A DNA stretch of 64,000 bases from Ailanthus altissimus (taxonomy: Eukaryota > Streptophyta > Magnoliopsida > Sapindales > Simaroubaceae): NCBI GenBank assembly GCA_946807835.1, contig OX327684.1, positions 17,694,501 to 17,758,500 on the forward strand. The letters run 5' to 3'. Position numbers and translations under genes: made by a program. The notes below the pieces were generated by a model. It did not search any database. It saw nothing but the letters and a program-made list of their open reading frames with translations, and was not told where the DNA came from. Shown here in pieces: positions 26,601-36,739 of this stretch (positions are counted from its first letter, which is position 1; each line of letters begins with the position of its first letter).

Positions 26601-29037
26601 TACTAGAAAAGACCATTTTTCTTTACCATTCCTTGATCAGATTATAGAAAGAGTAACATGACATCCCTACTATTGCTTTCTAGATGGTTACTCTGGCTAT
26701 TATCAAATTCCTATAGCACTAGAGGACCAAGAAAAGACTACATTCACATGTCCTTTTGGAACCTTTGCTTTTAGAAAAATGCCCTTTGGACTTTGTAATG
26801 CCCCAGCAACATTTCAGAGATGTATGTTAAGCATTTTTAGTGACATGATTGAGCATTATTTAGAATTTTGCATGGATGATTTAACTGTGTTTGGAAATTC
26901 TTTTGATAATTGTCTTGAAAACTTAGAAAAGGTCTTTAAAAGATGTGAAGAAAAGAGTCTTGTATTAAACTGGGAAAAATGTCATTACATGGTTACTTCT
27001 GGAATTGTTTTGGGACATATAGTATCTTCTAAAGGAATTGAAGTGGATAAGGCAAAAGTCGAACTCATTACACATTTGCCTCCACCAAAAACAGTCAGAG
27101 AAGTTCGATCCTTTTTAGGACATGCTGGATTCTATAGGAGGTTCATAAAAAACTTTAGTGCTATATCTAAACCTCTTTGTAACCTCTTAGCAAAAGATGT
27201 ATCATTTAAGTGGACTCAAGAGTGTCAAAATTCATTTGAAAAATTAATTAGCCTCTTAACATCTGCTCCTATCATACAATCTCCTGACTGGTCTTTACCT
27301 GTTGAGCTCATGTGTGATGCTAGTGACTACGCTGTTGGTGCTGTATTAGGACAAAGAAAGGAAGGTAAATCTTATGTAATTTATTACGTAAGTAGAACTT
27401 TAAACAGTGCACAAATGAATTACACAACAACTGAAAAAGAACTACTTGCTGTAATATTTGCATTAGACAAATTTCGTTCTTACTTAATTGGTTCTTCAAC
27501 TATTGTATTTACTGACCATGCTGCTGTAAGGTACTTAATGTCAAAACAGGATGCAAAACCAAGACTGATTCGATGGATTCTATTGCTTCAAGAATTTATT
27601 ATCACTATCAAGGATAAGAAGGGAGCTGAGAATGTTGTTGCAGATCACTTATCAAGACTCACACCAGATTCATCAACAGAAATAACACCTATTAATGATT
27701 CTTTTCCCGATGAATTCTTATTTTCTACTGTTACAATGCCCTAGTATGCTAATATTGTTAATTTTCTTGTAACAGGAGAAATGCCACCTTAATGGAATGC
27801 TCAAGACAAAAGAAAATTTTTAACGGAGGTGAGAAAGTTTTATTGGGATGATCCTTATCTCTTTAAATATTGTCGTGATCAAATATTTTGAAGATGCATA
27901 CCCGACAATGAGGTAAATAAAGTTATTGAATTTTGTCATTCTGAAGCATGTGGGGGACATTTCTCATCAAAGAAAACAACTGCAAAAATCTTGCAGTGTG
28001 GATTTTATTGGCCCACTTTATTTAAAGATACACTTGCATTTTGTATAAATTGTGAAAATTGTTAAAAGTTGGGATCAATTTTAAAACGAAACATGATGCC
28101 TTTGAACCCCATTCTTGTTATTGAAATCTTTGATTGTTAGGGGATAAATTTCATGGGACCATTTTCGTTATCATTTGGATTTACGTATATCTTAGTTGCA
28201 GTAGATTATGTCTCAAAATGGATTGAGGCTATTCCATGTCGACATAATGACCATAAAACAGTCATGAAATTTTTTAGAGAAAATATCTTAAGTCGATTTG
28301 GAATCCCTCGAGCTATTATAAGTGATGGGGGTAAGCATTTTTGTAATAGACCATTTGAAACATTAGTGAAAAAATATGGTATTACTCATAAAGTTGCCAC
28401 CCCTTATCATCCTCAGACCAGTGGACAAGTTGAATTAGCAAATAGGGAGATAAAACAAATTTTAGAAAAAACTGTAAACCAAAATCGTAAAGATTGGTCT
28501 TTAAGACTAAATGATGCACTATGGGCTTATAGAACTGCTTTTAAAACTTCATTGGGTATGTCTCCTTATAGGATAGTTTATGGAAAACTTTATCACTTAC
28601 CTGTGAAACTTGAGCATAAAGCCTACTGGGCTATTAAAACTTTCAATGAAAATCTTGATTCTGCTGGACACATACGTAAATTACAAATAAATGAACTTGA
28701 AGAATTGAGAAATGATGCATATGAGAATTCAAAAATTCATAAAGCTAAAATTAAAGCCTTTCATGATAAAAAAATTCAGAGAAAAATATTTGACACTGGT
28801 CAGAAGGTTTTGCTTTATAATTCTCGACTTCACATATTCCCTGGAAAATTAAGATCAAGATGGAGTGGCCCTTTTATTGTGAAACATGTGTACCCTTATG
28901 GAACAATTGACATTGAAAATCCTAGAAATGGGAATGTGTTTAAGGTAAATGGGCAAAGACTCAAGCCGTTTCTAGAAAATCAAGCTTTTCATGAAGAATT
29001 TACGTTTCTGTCGGATCCTTGTTACGAGACCAATTAA
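23605..29037 (+). pseudogene. Athila-2 gag-pol polyprotein, one frame, nine in-frame stops
   Basis: 1810 codons in a single frame with no frameshift. Domains in order: retrotransposon gag (about codons 60-270, with REFEEVCNTYND and CWERYKELLNTCPHHGFE), zinc knuckle CX2CX4HX4C at 24589-24630, aspartic protease DLGAS at codon 643, reverse transcriptase with catalytic CMDD at codons 1089-1092 (FMDD is usual in Athila), RNase H starting near [14 protein letters not shown], integrase zinc finger, and DD35E with D1534, D1574 and E1610. Stops are at 24403, 24448, 26563, 26659, 27742, 27790, 27889, 28063 and 28138. The start is chosen at the ATG shared with Athila-1 (MSGWFRDPN). Mobilisation of this copy would need proteins from elsewhere. 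Confidence 0.93.
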
Positions 29038-29241
29038 TCTTTGTTTTATATATTTACATATTTATATATATATATTCTTCTTCTAACATTTTTTTTTTTA
29101 CTTGCAGGTTAATTTAGTAGTTTTGTTTTGCACCCCGGTTAAGTGGCAGATAACGGTACTCCGTGATATTTCAAATCGGTTTTGTCAGTTTCCCATAATT
29201 ACTGATATATTCTCTTCTTCCCCCTTTTCTTAAAAAAAAAA

Positions 29242-29790
29242 ATGGATGACATTCTAAAAAATTTAAAAAAACGTTTTTCCTCATTGCCTCAAAATTCCTT
29301 GAAGAAAATTTACCAAGCAAGATGTGAAAGATTAAGGTTATTAATGATTATGAATATACCTGTTGATTTACGTTGGTTAATTGAAGCCAAAGTTAGATTG
29401 ACAGGTGAATTTTCAGACTCATTAATTTTCTACATGCCTGGCTTAGGTAAAAGCTCTTTTCCAAAAAAATGAAGAGCAAAACGATTAAATGTTTGTTACA
29501 AGTGTGCACGCACGACTTGCAACACACGTTGCCGCACTTTAGAAATGGTGTCTGTAAATCGCGAAGACAAAATTAGGTTCATTAAGGATGGCCTGAGTAA
29601 GGAGTCTTTAGATAATATCTTATCGACTCTTGAGACGCATCCTAGTGGATATGTGCATATTGCAATTTATGAATTATGTGACATATTCTTAAAAGAATAT
29701 GAACGGTACAGTCTCGGGAATCTGACTTTAAAAGACCCTGTTTGTCAATTTATAAGAAAATTGGATGGGAAGCCTATCCCCGACCCATAG
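29242..29790 (+). CDS. Cysteine-rich, basic protein of unknown function carried by Athila-2 (one in-frame stop)
   Basis: 182 codons including an internal TGA at 29470-29472, with the same frame continuing to TAG at 29788-29790. The first third is helical-looking and basic (LKKRFSSLPQNSLKKIYQ). The centre is KRLNVCYKCARTTCNTRC, a short Arg/Lys run followed by CX2CX4CX3C spacing, which could bind zinc and nucleic acid. The last third has FIKDGLSKESLDNILSTLE and FIRKLDGKPIPDP. I do not recognise the family. A basic stretch before a compact Cys cluster is also seen in small nucleic-acid-binding proteins of several plant RNA viruses, but this is only a resemblance. It lies where Athila elements usually have an env-like frame, but has no visible signal peptide or membrane span. 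A decayed homologue is in Athila-1. Confidence 0.7.
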
Positions 29791-30074
29791 AGGGCGTTTA
29801 AGCCGTTACTGGACGTAAAATCAGAGGAAGATGTGAGCCACAATCACAACTACTTGTATATATTTACTATAGCTGTTATTTTTAAATGTTTCATTTCAAA
29901 CTCAAACATCTTTTCAATAATCAACCACCTATAATCCTTTTTGAAAATTTTGCATTTTAAGCTGACAACCCATGTGACTTTTCCAGCTAACAAATTGAAA
30001 ATTGGTAAAAGGTGTTGAATCTTGTATTTCAAGCCAATAGCCATGTGATTTAACTTTGCAATACCTTTTGGCTC

Positions 30075-30082
30075 TATAAATA
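30075..30082 (+). promoter_or_regulatory. TATA box of the captured LOG gene
   Basis: TATAAATA in the context GGCTCTATAAATACATTGCA, 73 bases before the LOG ATG, a normal plant arrangement for a start site near 30105-30115 and a short leader. CCAAT occurs at 30034-30038. An imperfect direct repeat lies just upstream (29941-29985 and 30015-30054, both with CATGTGA). The site is conserved in Athila-1. Confidence 0.6.
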
Positions 30083-30147
30083 CATTGCATGATTTCTGCA
30101 TCTTTGTACAAACTCAAAATCATTCAAGAGAGAGGGTGAGTGTAATC

Positions 30148-30801
30148 ATGGAAGGATCATCAACTCGTAAATTCACAAAAATTTGTGTCTTTTGTGGATC
30201 CAGCCCTGAAAAAACTAGTGAGTTTATAGAAGCAGCAGAAACCCTTGGTAAGATGTTAACTGAGCGCAATATTCATTTAGTATATGGGGGAGGTAGTCTT
30301 GGATTAATGGGACGTGTGGCAACCGCTGCACAAAATAATGGCAGTTGAGTTTTGGGTATCATACCAAAAGCTCTAGCTGTTGGAGACATTGTAGGAAAAA
30401 TAATTGGGGATGAGTTACAGGTATCATCAATGCATGAACGAATTTCTTTTATGCTTCGTAATGCTGATGTCTTCATAGCTCTACCTGAAGGTTTTGGAAC
30501 ATTAGAGGAAATTTTTCAAATTGTCTCATGGGCACAATTGCAAATCCATAAAAAACCAATTGGTTTGTTAAATGTTGATGGTTTTTATAATGGGTTGTTA
30601 TCTTTTCTTGACTATGCGGTGGAAAAATAATTCGTCTCATCTGCAGCACGACAGATCCTCATTTCTGCTTCAACTGTTGATCAGTTACTCGATGAACTAC
30701 AAGCTTTTACACCTCTATCTGATCCAACAATGAGTCAGATAGATTGGTATACTAATAACAGTGAAAAGAAACGCAGGATAGATTTGACGCTTCGTCTGTA
30801 G
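30148..30801 (+). CDS. LOG: LONELY GUY-type cytokinin riboside 5'-monophosphate phosphoribohydrolase, captured by Athila-2 (two in-frame stops)
   Basis: LOG enzymes release active cytokinin bases from their nucleotides in one step. The 217-codon length matches plant LOGs (about 210-220). Visible motifs: N-terminal [12 protein letters not shown], nucleotide-binding [24 protein letters not shown] with Arg98, PEGFGTLEE with Glu121 (family PGGxGTLEE, one Gly replaced by Glu), [19 protein letters not shown] and [10 protein letters not shown]. Arg98 and Glu121 are the equivalents of the catalytic pair of the family. In-frame stops occur at 30346-30348 (codon 67) and 30628-30630 (codon 161), with no frameshift. 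No intron is present, whereas plant LOG genes usually have several. ATG 30148 is preferred over an upstream in-frame ATG at 30085, which lies inside the presumed leader. As it stands the copy is probably inactive. A more decayed copy lies in Athila-1. Confidence 0.92.
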
Positions 30802-32176
30802 CTTATGTATTTTTAAGCTTTTTTTTGTGTGGCTTGTTTTATTTTGTTGCAGGTTTAATTTCCAATAAAAGATGTTTCAGGTGATATCTTCTATATTTTA
30901 CTCTTTCTATATTTTGACATTGAGGATAATATCTCAATCTGGTTGGGGGGAGGATAGTTGATATATAATGTTAGTGTTAATTATTTTATTTTGTTGTTGT
31001 TATCACTTTGTTATGTAAAAAAAAAAAATTATCATGAATGGCTTGAGTAAAATGTTCATTTATATATTCTTGAGACGCATTCTAGTTCTAGAATGGCAGA
31101 GTAAATAGTATATTATAAACTTTTGAAACACATTCTAATTGGTTTATTTTTAATGTATTTTATGTATAATTGTTTGTTGCTTAAGTTTTTGGTAACTCTT
31201 GCGTAAATAAATTTGCTTTACTATCGATGTATAATTTCAAAATTATTTAGTTTAAATCACTTTCTCTATTTAGATTACTAAAGAATAACTTCTGAAATTA
31301 TTTCTTGAGAACAATACTAAGCCTTGTGGTAAGATGGATGATTCAATATATATAGCCAAGAGAATTTTCATGTTTAAGTATACATATTATTTTCTAAACT
31401 CACATATCTTTTGTGAGTGAGTGGAGAGGTTTGAGATAACAGCTTACGAACTTTCATTGATCTTTTGAAATGGTTAATTTTTATTTGGAATGACATTATT
31501 TGGGATGATGAATGATTTGGTTGCTTAACTAAAGGATAAAAAAAAAAAATTAGAAAAGTATTATGATGATAAATTGCTCTTATTTTGTAATGATTCCTTA
31601 TGTCTTTCAAAAAAGAAAAACAAATGAGTAAAAAAAAATTTTAAAAAAAAAAGAAAGAAAAGAAGTCAATTCAGTTCAATAAAGTCTTCATTCAATTTTA
31701 GAAGACTAAAGTCATTAGGAAGCAATCTTATCACCGAATTCTATATTCGTAAGATTCGAATTAAATAATTAAAGTCTTGAAGTGGCATTTGGCAATAATG
31801 GTTTGACTCTAAATATTTGATTTTCCTATCTTTGGATCAATGTTAGTTTGTCTGTTTGTCCTTAAATGTAACTTTTTTTTAAGCGATTATCTGTTTTCCA
31901 ACTCCATGAGTGAAATCCTAAGTCATTAAACAAGTTATTCACCTGTAAGGATATGGAGTTGAGGCTTTTACTTGAAAATTTTTTAAGGCTATATATATTG
32001 TGGTTTGTGGTAAGAAGGCTTTGGCTTAATTCATACACACAAAAAAATATTTTTGGAAGTTATGATTGAAATAACCTTTATAGCGATTGTGATTTTAAAA
32101 CTGACGTTTTGTTTGAAATACTTAGGTAATGTTCAAATTTTATTTATACTCGAATTGCTAGGGACTAGCAATAAGC
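30802..32176 (+). other. Long 3' non-coding tail of Athila-2
   Basis: About 1.4 kb between the LOG stop and the 3' polypurine tract, AT-rich with poly-A stretches and no coding frame. AATAAA lies shortly after the LOG stop (near 30864), a possible polyadenylation signal. A second purine tract, TTGGGGGGAGGAT at 30943-30955, follows TTGACATTGAGGATAATATC. The tail is conserved in Athila-1 (33626-34883). Confidence 0.7.
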
Positions 32177-32189
32177 CAATTGGGAGGTG
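32177..32189 (+). other. Polypurine tract of Athila-2
   Basis: CCAATTGGGAGGTG directly before the 3' LTR start TGATGAAC. The equivalent in Athila-1 is TTGGGAGGGG before 34884. Confidence 0.7.
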
Positions 32190-33621
32190 TGATGAACACT
32201 TGAAATTACACATTTAATAAGAGTTTTACATGATTGTTTTGTATTACTAGTGTATTTAAGTTTCTTAACTTAAGTATGTTTACAATATTGTACTTAATTA
32301 TCTTATAACTGTTTTGTGGCAGGTTTGGTAAAATGGACATAATGTTCTACCTAAAGATTCAATTGATATGATTCTTGATCCTGTGCAGAGCTGATTCAAT
32401 GGGCTAACATATTGTATTTCATAAAGCATTGAAAATTCGAGTGTTTAGAGGGTAAAAATTGGCCTAGAACAGAATTGATCTGCAGTACAGGCCCAGTTTG
32501 AATAGTTATCAGTATTTGGCCCATAACTATAGAAATACGTATCTAATACGTATGAGATCACTCAATTTGGAAATATAAGAGACTTATCTATAACTTTTAT
32601 GTTTTAAGTGACAGCTAATTCGGATCACATCAATTTCAAATTGGATAATCAAGTGGGTGCCCTAGTGATAATGAATGCAAATTATCTTGCCACCATTCTT
32701 GACTTTCATCAACCAAGTGGTTCCCTCCAAATTTGTCTCGATTTATCCATGTTTTTCTATAAATAGGTGGCTTGTTTATGCCTAAAGGATGTAATTAGAA
32801 AGTTAGAATTTAGTTCAAAATACTTTTCCTTTATATCCATTTCCTTGCATTATTATTTCTCTTGTTTACTATTAAGTCATGTTATTTCTTCTTTCATTTC
32901 ATTTCTTTTCATTTAGTTTTATTATGTCCAAATAATTTTGTTTAAGCTAAGGTGAAAGGGTGAAGCTCTTGGCAAGGTAATAAGATATGTTTAATATTTA
33001 TTCATGAATTTAATGCTTCATTTTTAAGTTATGCAAATTTATATATAATGTATTTATTTTGTTTGTAGAATTAATACCCTTTCTTCTAAAGTGGTGATTC
33101 TTAATTTATTATTGACAAACTTAATACTTGGCACAATAAATTCTTGAAACCATTTACAAGATTTGGTGTATATAACCTTTCTTGTAAAGTGAGAGTCTTG
33201 ATTTATTGTAGACAAATATAAAGATTGGCATAATAAATACTTGAACCCATTTATAAGATTTGGTGTATAATAATTAAAAAATAATAAATACTAATCAATA
33301 GATAAATGATGATGAACTTTAATTGCTATATTTTCCGGTTGGAACCTTTTTTGTGTGAGGATTCCAATTGAGTTATAAAAAAATTAAATATATTCTTATT
33401 TCTTATTCCAAGAGTGAATCTCTATAACCTTAGCTTTTTATTTGAATTGGTTAATTGAAATAATATTTGCAAACATCTTATACTGCATTATTTATCTTAA
33501 AAGTGTTTATAATTTAGAATTTTAATTCTATTTCCCTGTGGATCGACCCCGTTCTCATCGGGTTATTTATTACTTCGACAATCCTGCACTTGGGAATAAC
33601 TTCTATATTCTGGACGTGTCA
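32190..33621 (+). repeat. 3' LTR of Athila-2
   Basis: 1432 bp, same length and ends as 21489-22920, differing from it by scattered substitutions of a few percent by eye. It ends GGACGTGTCA and is followed by ATAT and Athila-1 internal sequence. Confidence 0.93.
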
Positions 33622-33625
33622 ATAT

Positions 33626-34883
33626 CATACTTTACTTTTTCTATATTTTGACACTGAGGACGATGTCTTAATCTAGTTGGTGAGAGAATAATTGATATAT
33701 AATGTTAGTGTTTTTTTTTTTGTGATCACTTTGTTCTTTATTAAAAAGAATTCATCATGAATGGCGTAAGTAAAAGGTTTATTTATACATTCTTGAGACG
33801 TATTCTAGTTTTAGAATGATAGAGTAAAGAGTACATTACTAAACTTTTAAAACACATTCTAATTAGTTTATTTTTAATGCATTTTATGTGTGTTGCTTAA
33901 GTTTTTGGTAAACTCTTGCATAAATAAGGTTATTTTACTATCGAGGTATAATTTCAAAATTGTTTAGTTTAAATCATTTTTTTCTATCTAGGTTACTAAA
34001 AAATAACTTCCGAAATTATTTCTTGAGCACAATACTAAACCTTGTGGTAAGATGGATGATTCAATATATATAGCCAAAAGAATTTTCATGTTTAAGTATA
34101 CATATTCTTTTCAAAACTTATATATCTTTTGTGAGTAAGTGGAGAGGTTTGAGATAACAGTTTACAAACTTTTATTGATATTTTAAAATAGTTAATTTTT
34201 GTTTGAAATGACATTATTTAGGATGAGAAATGATTTGTTGCTTAGCTGAAAGATGATTAAAATAAATAAATTTTAGAAAATTGTTATGTTGATAAATTGC
34301 TCATATTTTAATGATTTCTTACGTCTTTAAAAAAACAAACACAAAAAAAGTAGTATAAAAAAAATGTTAATTCAGTTCAATAAAATCTTCGTTCAATTCT
34401 AGAAGACAAAAGTCATTAGAAAGCAATTTTATCACCAGACTCTTTATTCGAAAGATTCACATAAAATAATTAAAGTCCTAAAGCAAGTATGTGAAAAGAA
34501 TGATTTGACTCTAAATAATTAGTTTTTCTATCTTTGAATTAATGTTAGCTTGTCTGTATGTCTTTAAATGTAACTTTTTGTTGAGCGATTATCAACTCCA
34601 TGAGTGAAATTTTAACCCATTAAACAAGTTATTCACCTATGAGGATATGGCGTTAAGGCTTTTACTTGAAAAAAAATTCAAGACTATATATGTTATGGTT
34701 TGTGGTAAGAAAGCTTTGGCTTGGGCTTAATTCACACACACACAATTTTGAAAGTTATGATTGAAATAACCTTTATAGCGATTATGATCTTGAACTGACG
34801 TTTTGCTTGAAATACTTAGGTAGTGTTCAAATTTTATTTATTCTTGAATTGTTAGGGACTAGCAATAAGCTAGTTGGGAGGGG
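33626..34883 (+). other. Athila-1 3' non-coding tail, right of the Athila-2 insertion
   Basis: Collinear with 30889-32189 of Athila-2, including the TTGACACTGAGGACGATGTC block and the final GGGAGGGG purine tract. It contains no coding sequence. It shows that the sequence left of 21489 and right of 33621 was once continuous. Confidence 0.85.
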
Positions 34884-36739
34884 TAGTGAACACTTGAATT
34901 ACATATTTAATAAGGGTTTTACATTATTATTTTGTATTACTAGTGTCTTTAACCCCATAACTTAAGTATATTTACAATATCATACTTAATTAGCTTTTAA
35001 CAGTTTGTGATAAGTTTGGTAAAATGGGCATAATACTCTTCTTAAAAATCAAATTGGATTGATTATTGATCCTATGAAGAGCTAACTCAATGGGATAACA
35101 TATTGTATTTTATAAAGCATTTGAAATTCTAGCGTTTAGAGGGTGAAAATGGCCTAGAACAGAACTGATCTGTAGTACAAGCCTAGTCCGAACTAGGGGT
35201 GGGCAATTTCGGGTTCAGAAATTCCCAACCCCTACCCGAACCCGATCAGAACACCGAAATGTGTCATGATCGGGACACATTTCGGGTTGGGACGGGTCCA
35301 ATCGGGAAATCCCAATTTTTTTTTTTAAAAAATTATTTTGAAATGATGTGTTTTGATTTGGGTTCGGGATGAGTCGGGATGATTCGAGATGGTACAAGAC
35401 GGTTCGGGTCAAGTTCGAGATAATTCGGGACGGATCCAGGATAATTCAGGACGGTTCGGGTTCAGGACAGGTTGGGAATTCCCGTTCGGGTTCAGGAATT
35501 TCCCAAACCCGACCCGTCCCGAATGAGTCCTGAACCCATTCCCATTCCTGTCCCGATCTGAAATTTCAGGACGGGTCGGGTCAGGTTTGGGAATAATGCC
35601 CACCCCTAGTCCGAACAGTCATCAGTATTTGGCCCATAACTATAGCAATATGTATCTAATACGTATGAGATAACTCAATTTGAAAAGATAAGATACTTAT
35701 CTTTAACTTTAATATTTTGAATGACAGTCAATTCGGATCACATCAATTTTAAATTAGATAATCAAGTTGATGAATTAATGATAATCAATGTAAATTATTT
35801 GCCACAATTCTTGACTTTTATCATCCAAGTGGTTTCCTCTTCATTTATCTCGATTTATCTATATTTTTCTATAAATAAATAACATATTTATGCTCAAAGG
35901 ATGTAATTAGAGAATTAGATTTTAGTTCAAAACACTTATCTTCTGTATTATTTCATTTTAATATTATTTTTCTTGTTTATTATTCTAAAATCATGTTATC
36001 TCTTCTTCCATTTCTTTTTTTTTTCTTTAGTTTTATTATGTCCAAGTAATTTTTTTTTATGCTAAGGTAAAAGGGTGAAACTTTTGTCAAGGTAATAAGA
36101 TGTACTTAACTCTTATAAATGAATATAATGCTTCATTATTAAGTTATACAAATTTATATATGATGTATTTATTTTGTTTGTAATATTAATACACTTTCTT
36201 CTAAAGTGGTGTCTCTTGATTTATTATAGACAACTTTTATAGTTGACACAATAAATTCTTGAAACTATTTATAAGATTTGGTGTATATACCATTTTTTTT
36301 TATAAAATTGGAGTCTTGATTTATTGTAGACATATATAAAGATTGGCATAATAAATACTTGAACCCATTTATAAGATTTTGTGTATAATAATTGAAAGAA
36401 ATAAATACTAGTTAATAAATAAATTATGATGAACTTTAATTGTTATATCTTCCAGTTTGAACCTCATTTGTATGAGGATTCCAATTGAGTTATAAAAAGA
36501 GTTAAATATATTCTTACTTCTTATGCCAAGAGTGGATCTTCCTAACCTTAGTTTTTATTTGAATTGATTAATTGAATTAATATTTGTAAATATTTTATAC
36601 TGCATTAATTATCTTTAAAGTATTTATAATTTGTAATTTTAATTTTACTTCCCTGTGGATCAACCTCGTTCTCACCGGGTTATTTATTACTTCGACCATC
36701 CTGTACTTAGGAATAAACTCTTATATTCTGGACGTGTCA
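34884..36739 (+). repeat. 3' LTR of Athila-1, containing a MITE
   Basis: Homologous to the 1432-bp Athila-2 LTRs. After removing the 415-bp MITE and its 8-bp duplication it is 1433 bp. The 5' terminus has mutated from TG to TA (TAGTGAACACTT). The 3' terminus GGACGTGTCA at 36739 is intact and is followed by a Copia RNase H fragment. Confidence 0.9.
35194..35608. mobile_element. 415-bp non-autonomous hAT-like MITE
   Basis: Terminal inverted repeats TAGGGGTGGGCA and TGCCCACCCCTA, flanked by a perfect 8-bp duplication GTCCGAAC (35186-35193 and 35609-35616). The two Athila-2 LTRs show the empty site. The 8-bp duplication and TAGGGGTGGGC terminus fit hAT. The interior is unusually GC-rich for this window and built of reiterated CGGGTTCGGGA/CGGGACGGGT-like words in both orientations. 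No transposase frame. Confidence 0.93.

Larger units (their letters stand above)
21489..33621 (+). mobile_element. Athila-2: complete, younger Athila-type Gypsy element carrying a LOG gene
   Basis: 12,133 bp bounded by two LTRs of exactly 1432 bp (21489-22920 and 32190-33621), with ATAT on each side (21485-21488 and 33622-33625). Internal order: primer-binding site, hairpin-repeat leader, gag-pol in one frame, cysteine-rich frame, TATA box, LOG frame, about 1.4 kb non-coding tail, polypurine tract. The insertion site is inside Athila-1, just after its LOG pseudogene. Lineage is called Athila from the DLGAS protease, the MDD reverse transcriptase context and the TGGCGCCGTTGCCG primer site. Confidence 0.95.
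12990..36739 (+). mobile_element. Athila-1: older Athila-type Gypsy element, interrupted by Athila-2 and a MITE
   Basis: Parts in order: 5'-truncated 5' LTR (12990-13946), internal region 13947-21488, the Athila-2 insertion, the remaining internal region 33626-34883, then the 3' LTR (34884-36739) containing a MITE. Removing the insertions restores the order seen in Athila-2: leader, gag-pol, cysteine-rich frame, LOG frame, long 3' non-coding tail, polypurine tract. Its genes carry far more stops and indels than those of Athila-2, and its LTRs have diverged more, so it is the older copy. Confidence 0.9.

Noticed and set aside
30085..30147. Upstream in-frame ATG at 30085 as the LOG start
   Set aside because: It lies about 10 bases after the TATA box, before the likely transcription start, and the extra residues have no LOG counterpart; Athila-1 also aligns at 30148.
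35215..35603. Two minus-strand frames inside the MITE
   Set aside because: Products of the iterated CGGGTT words; repetitive Pro/Arg/Asn composition and no transposase motif.
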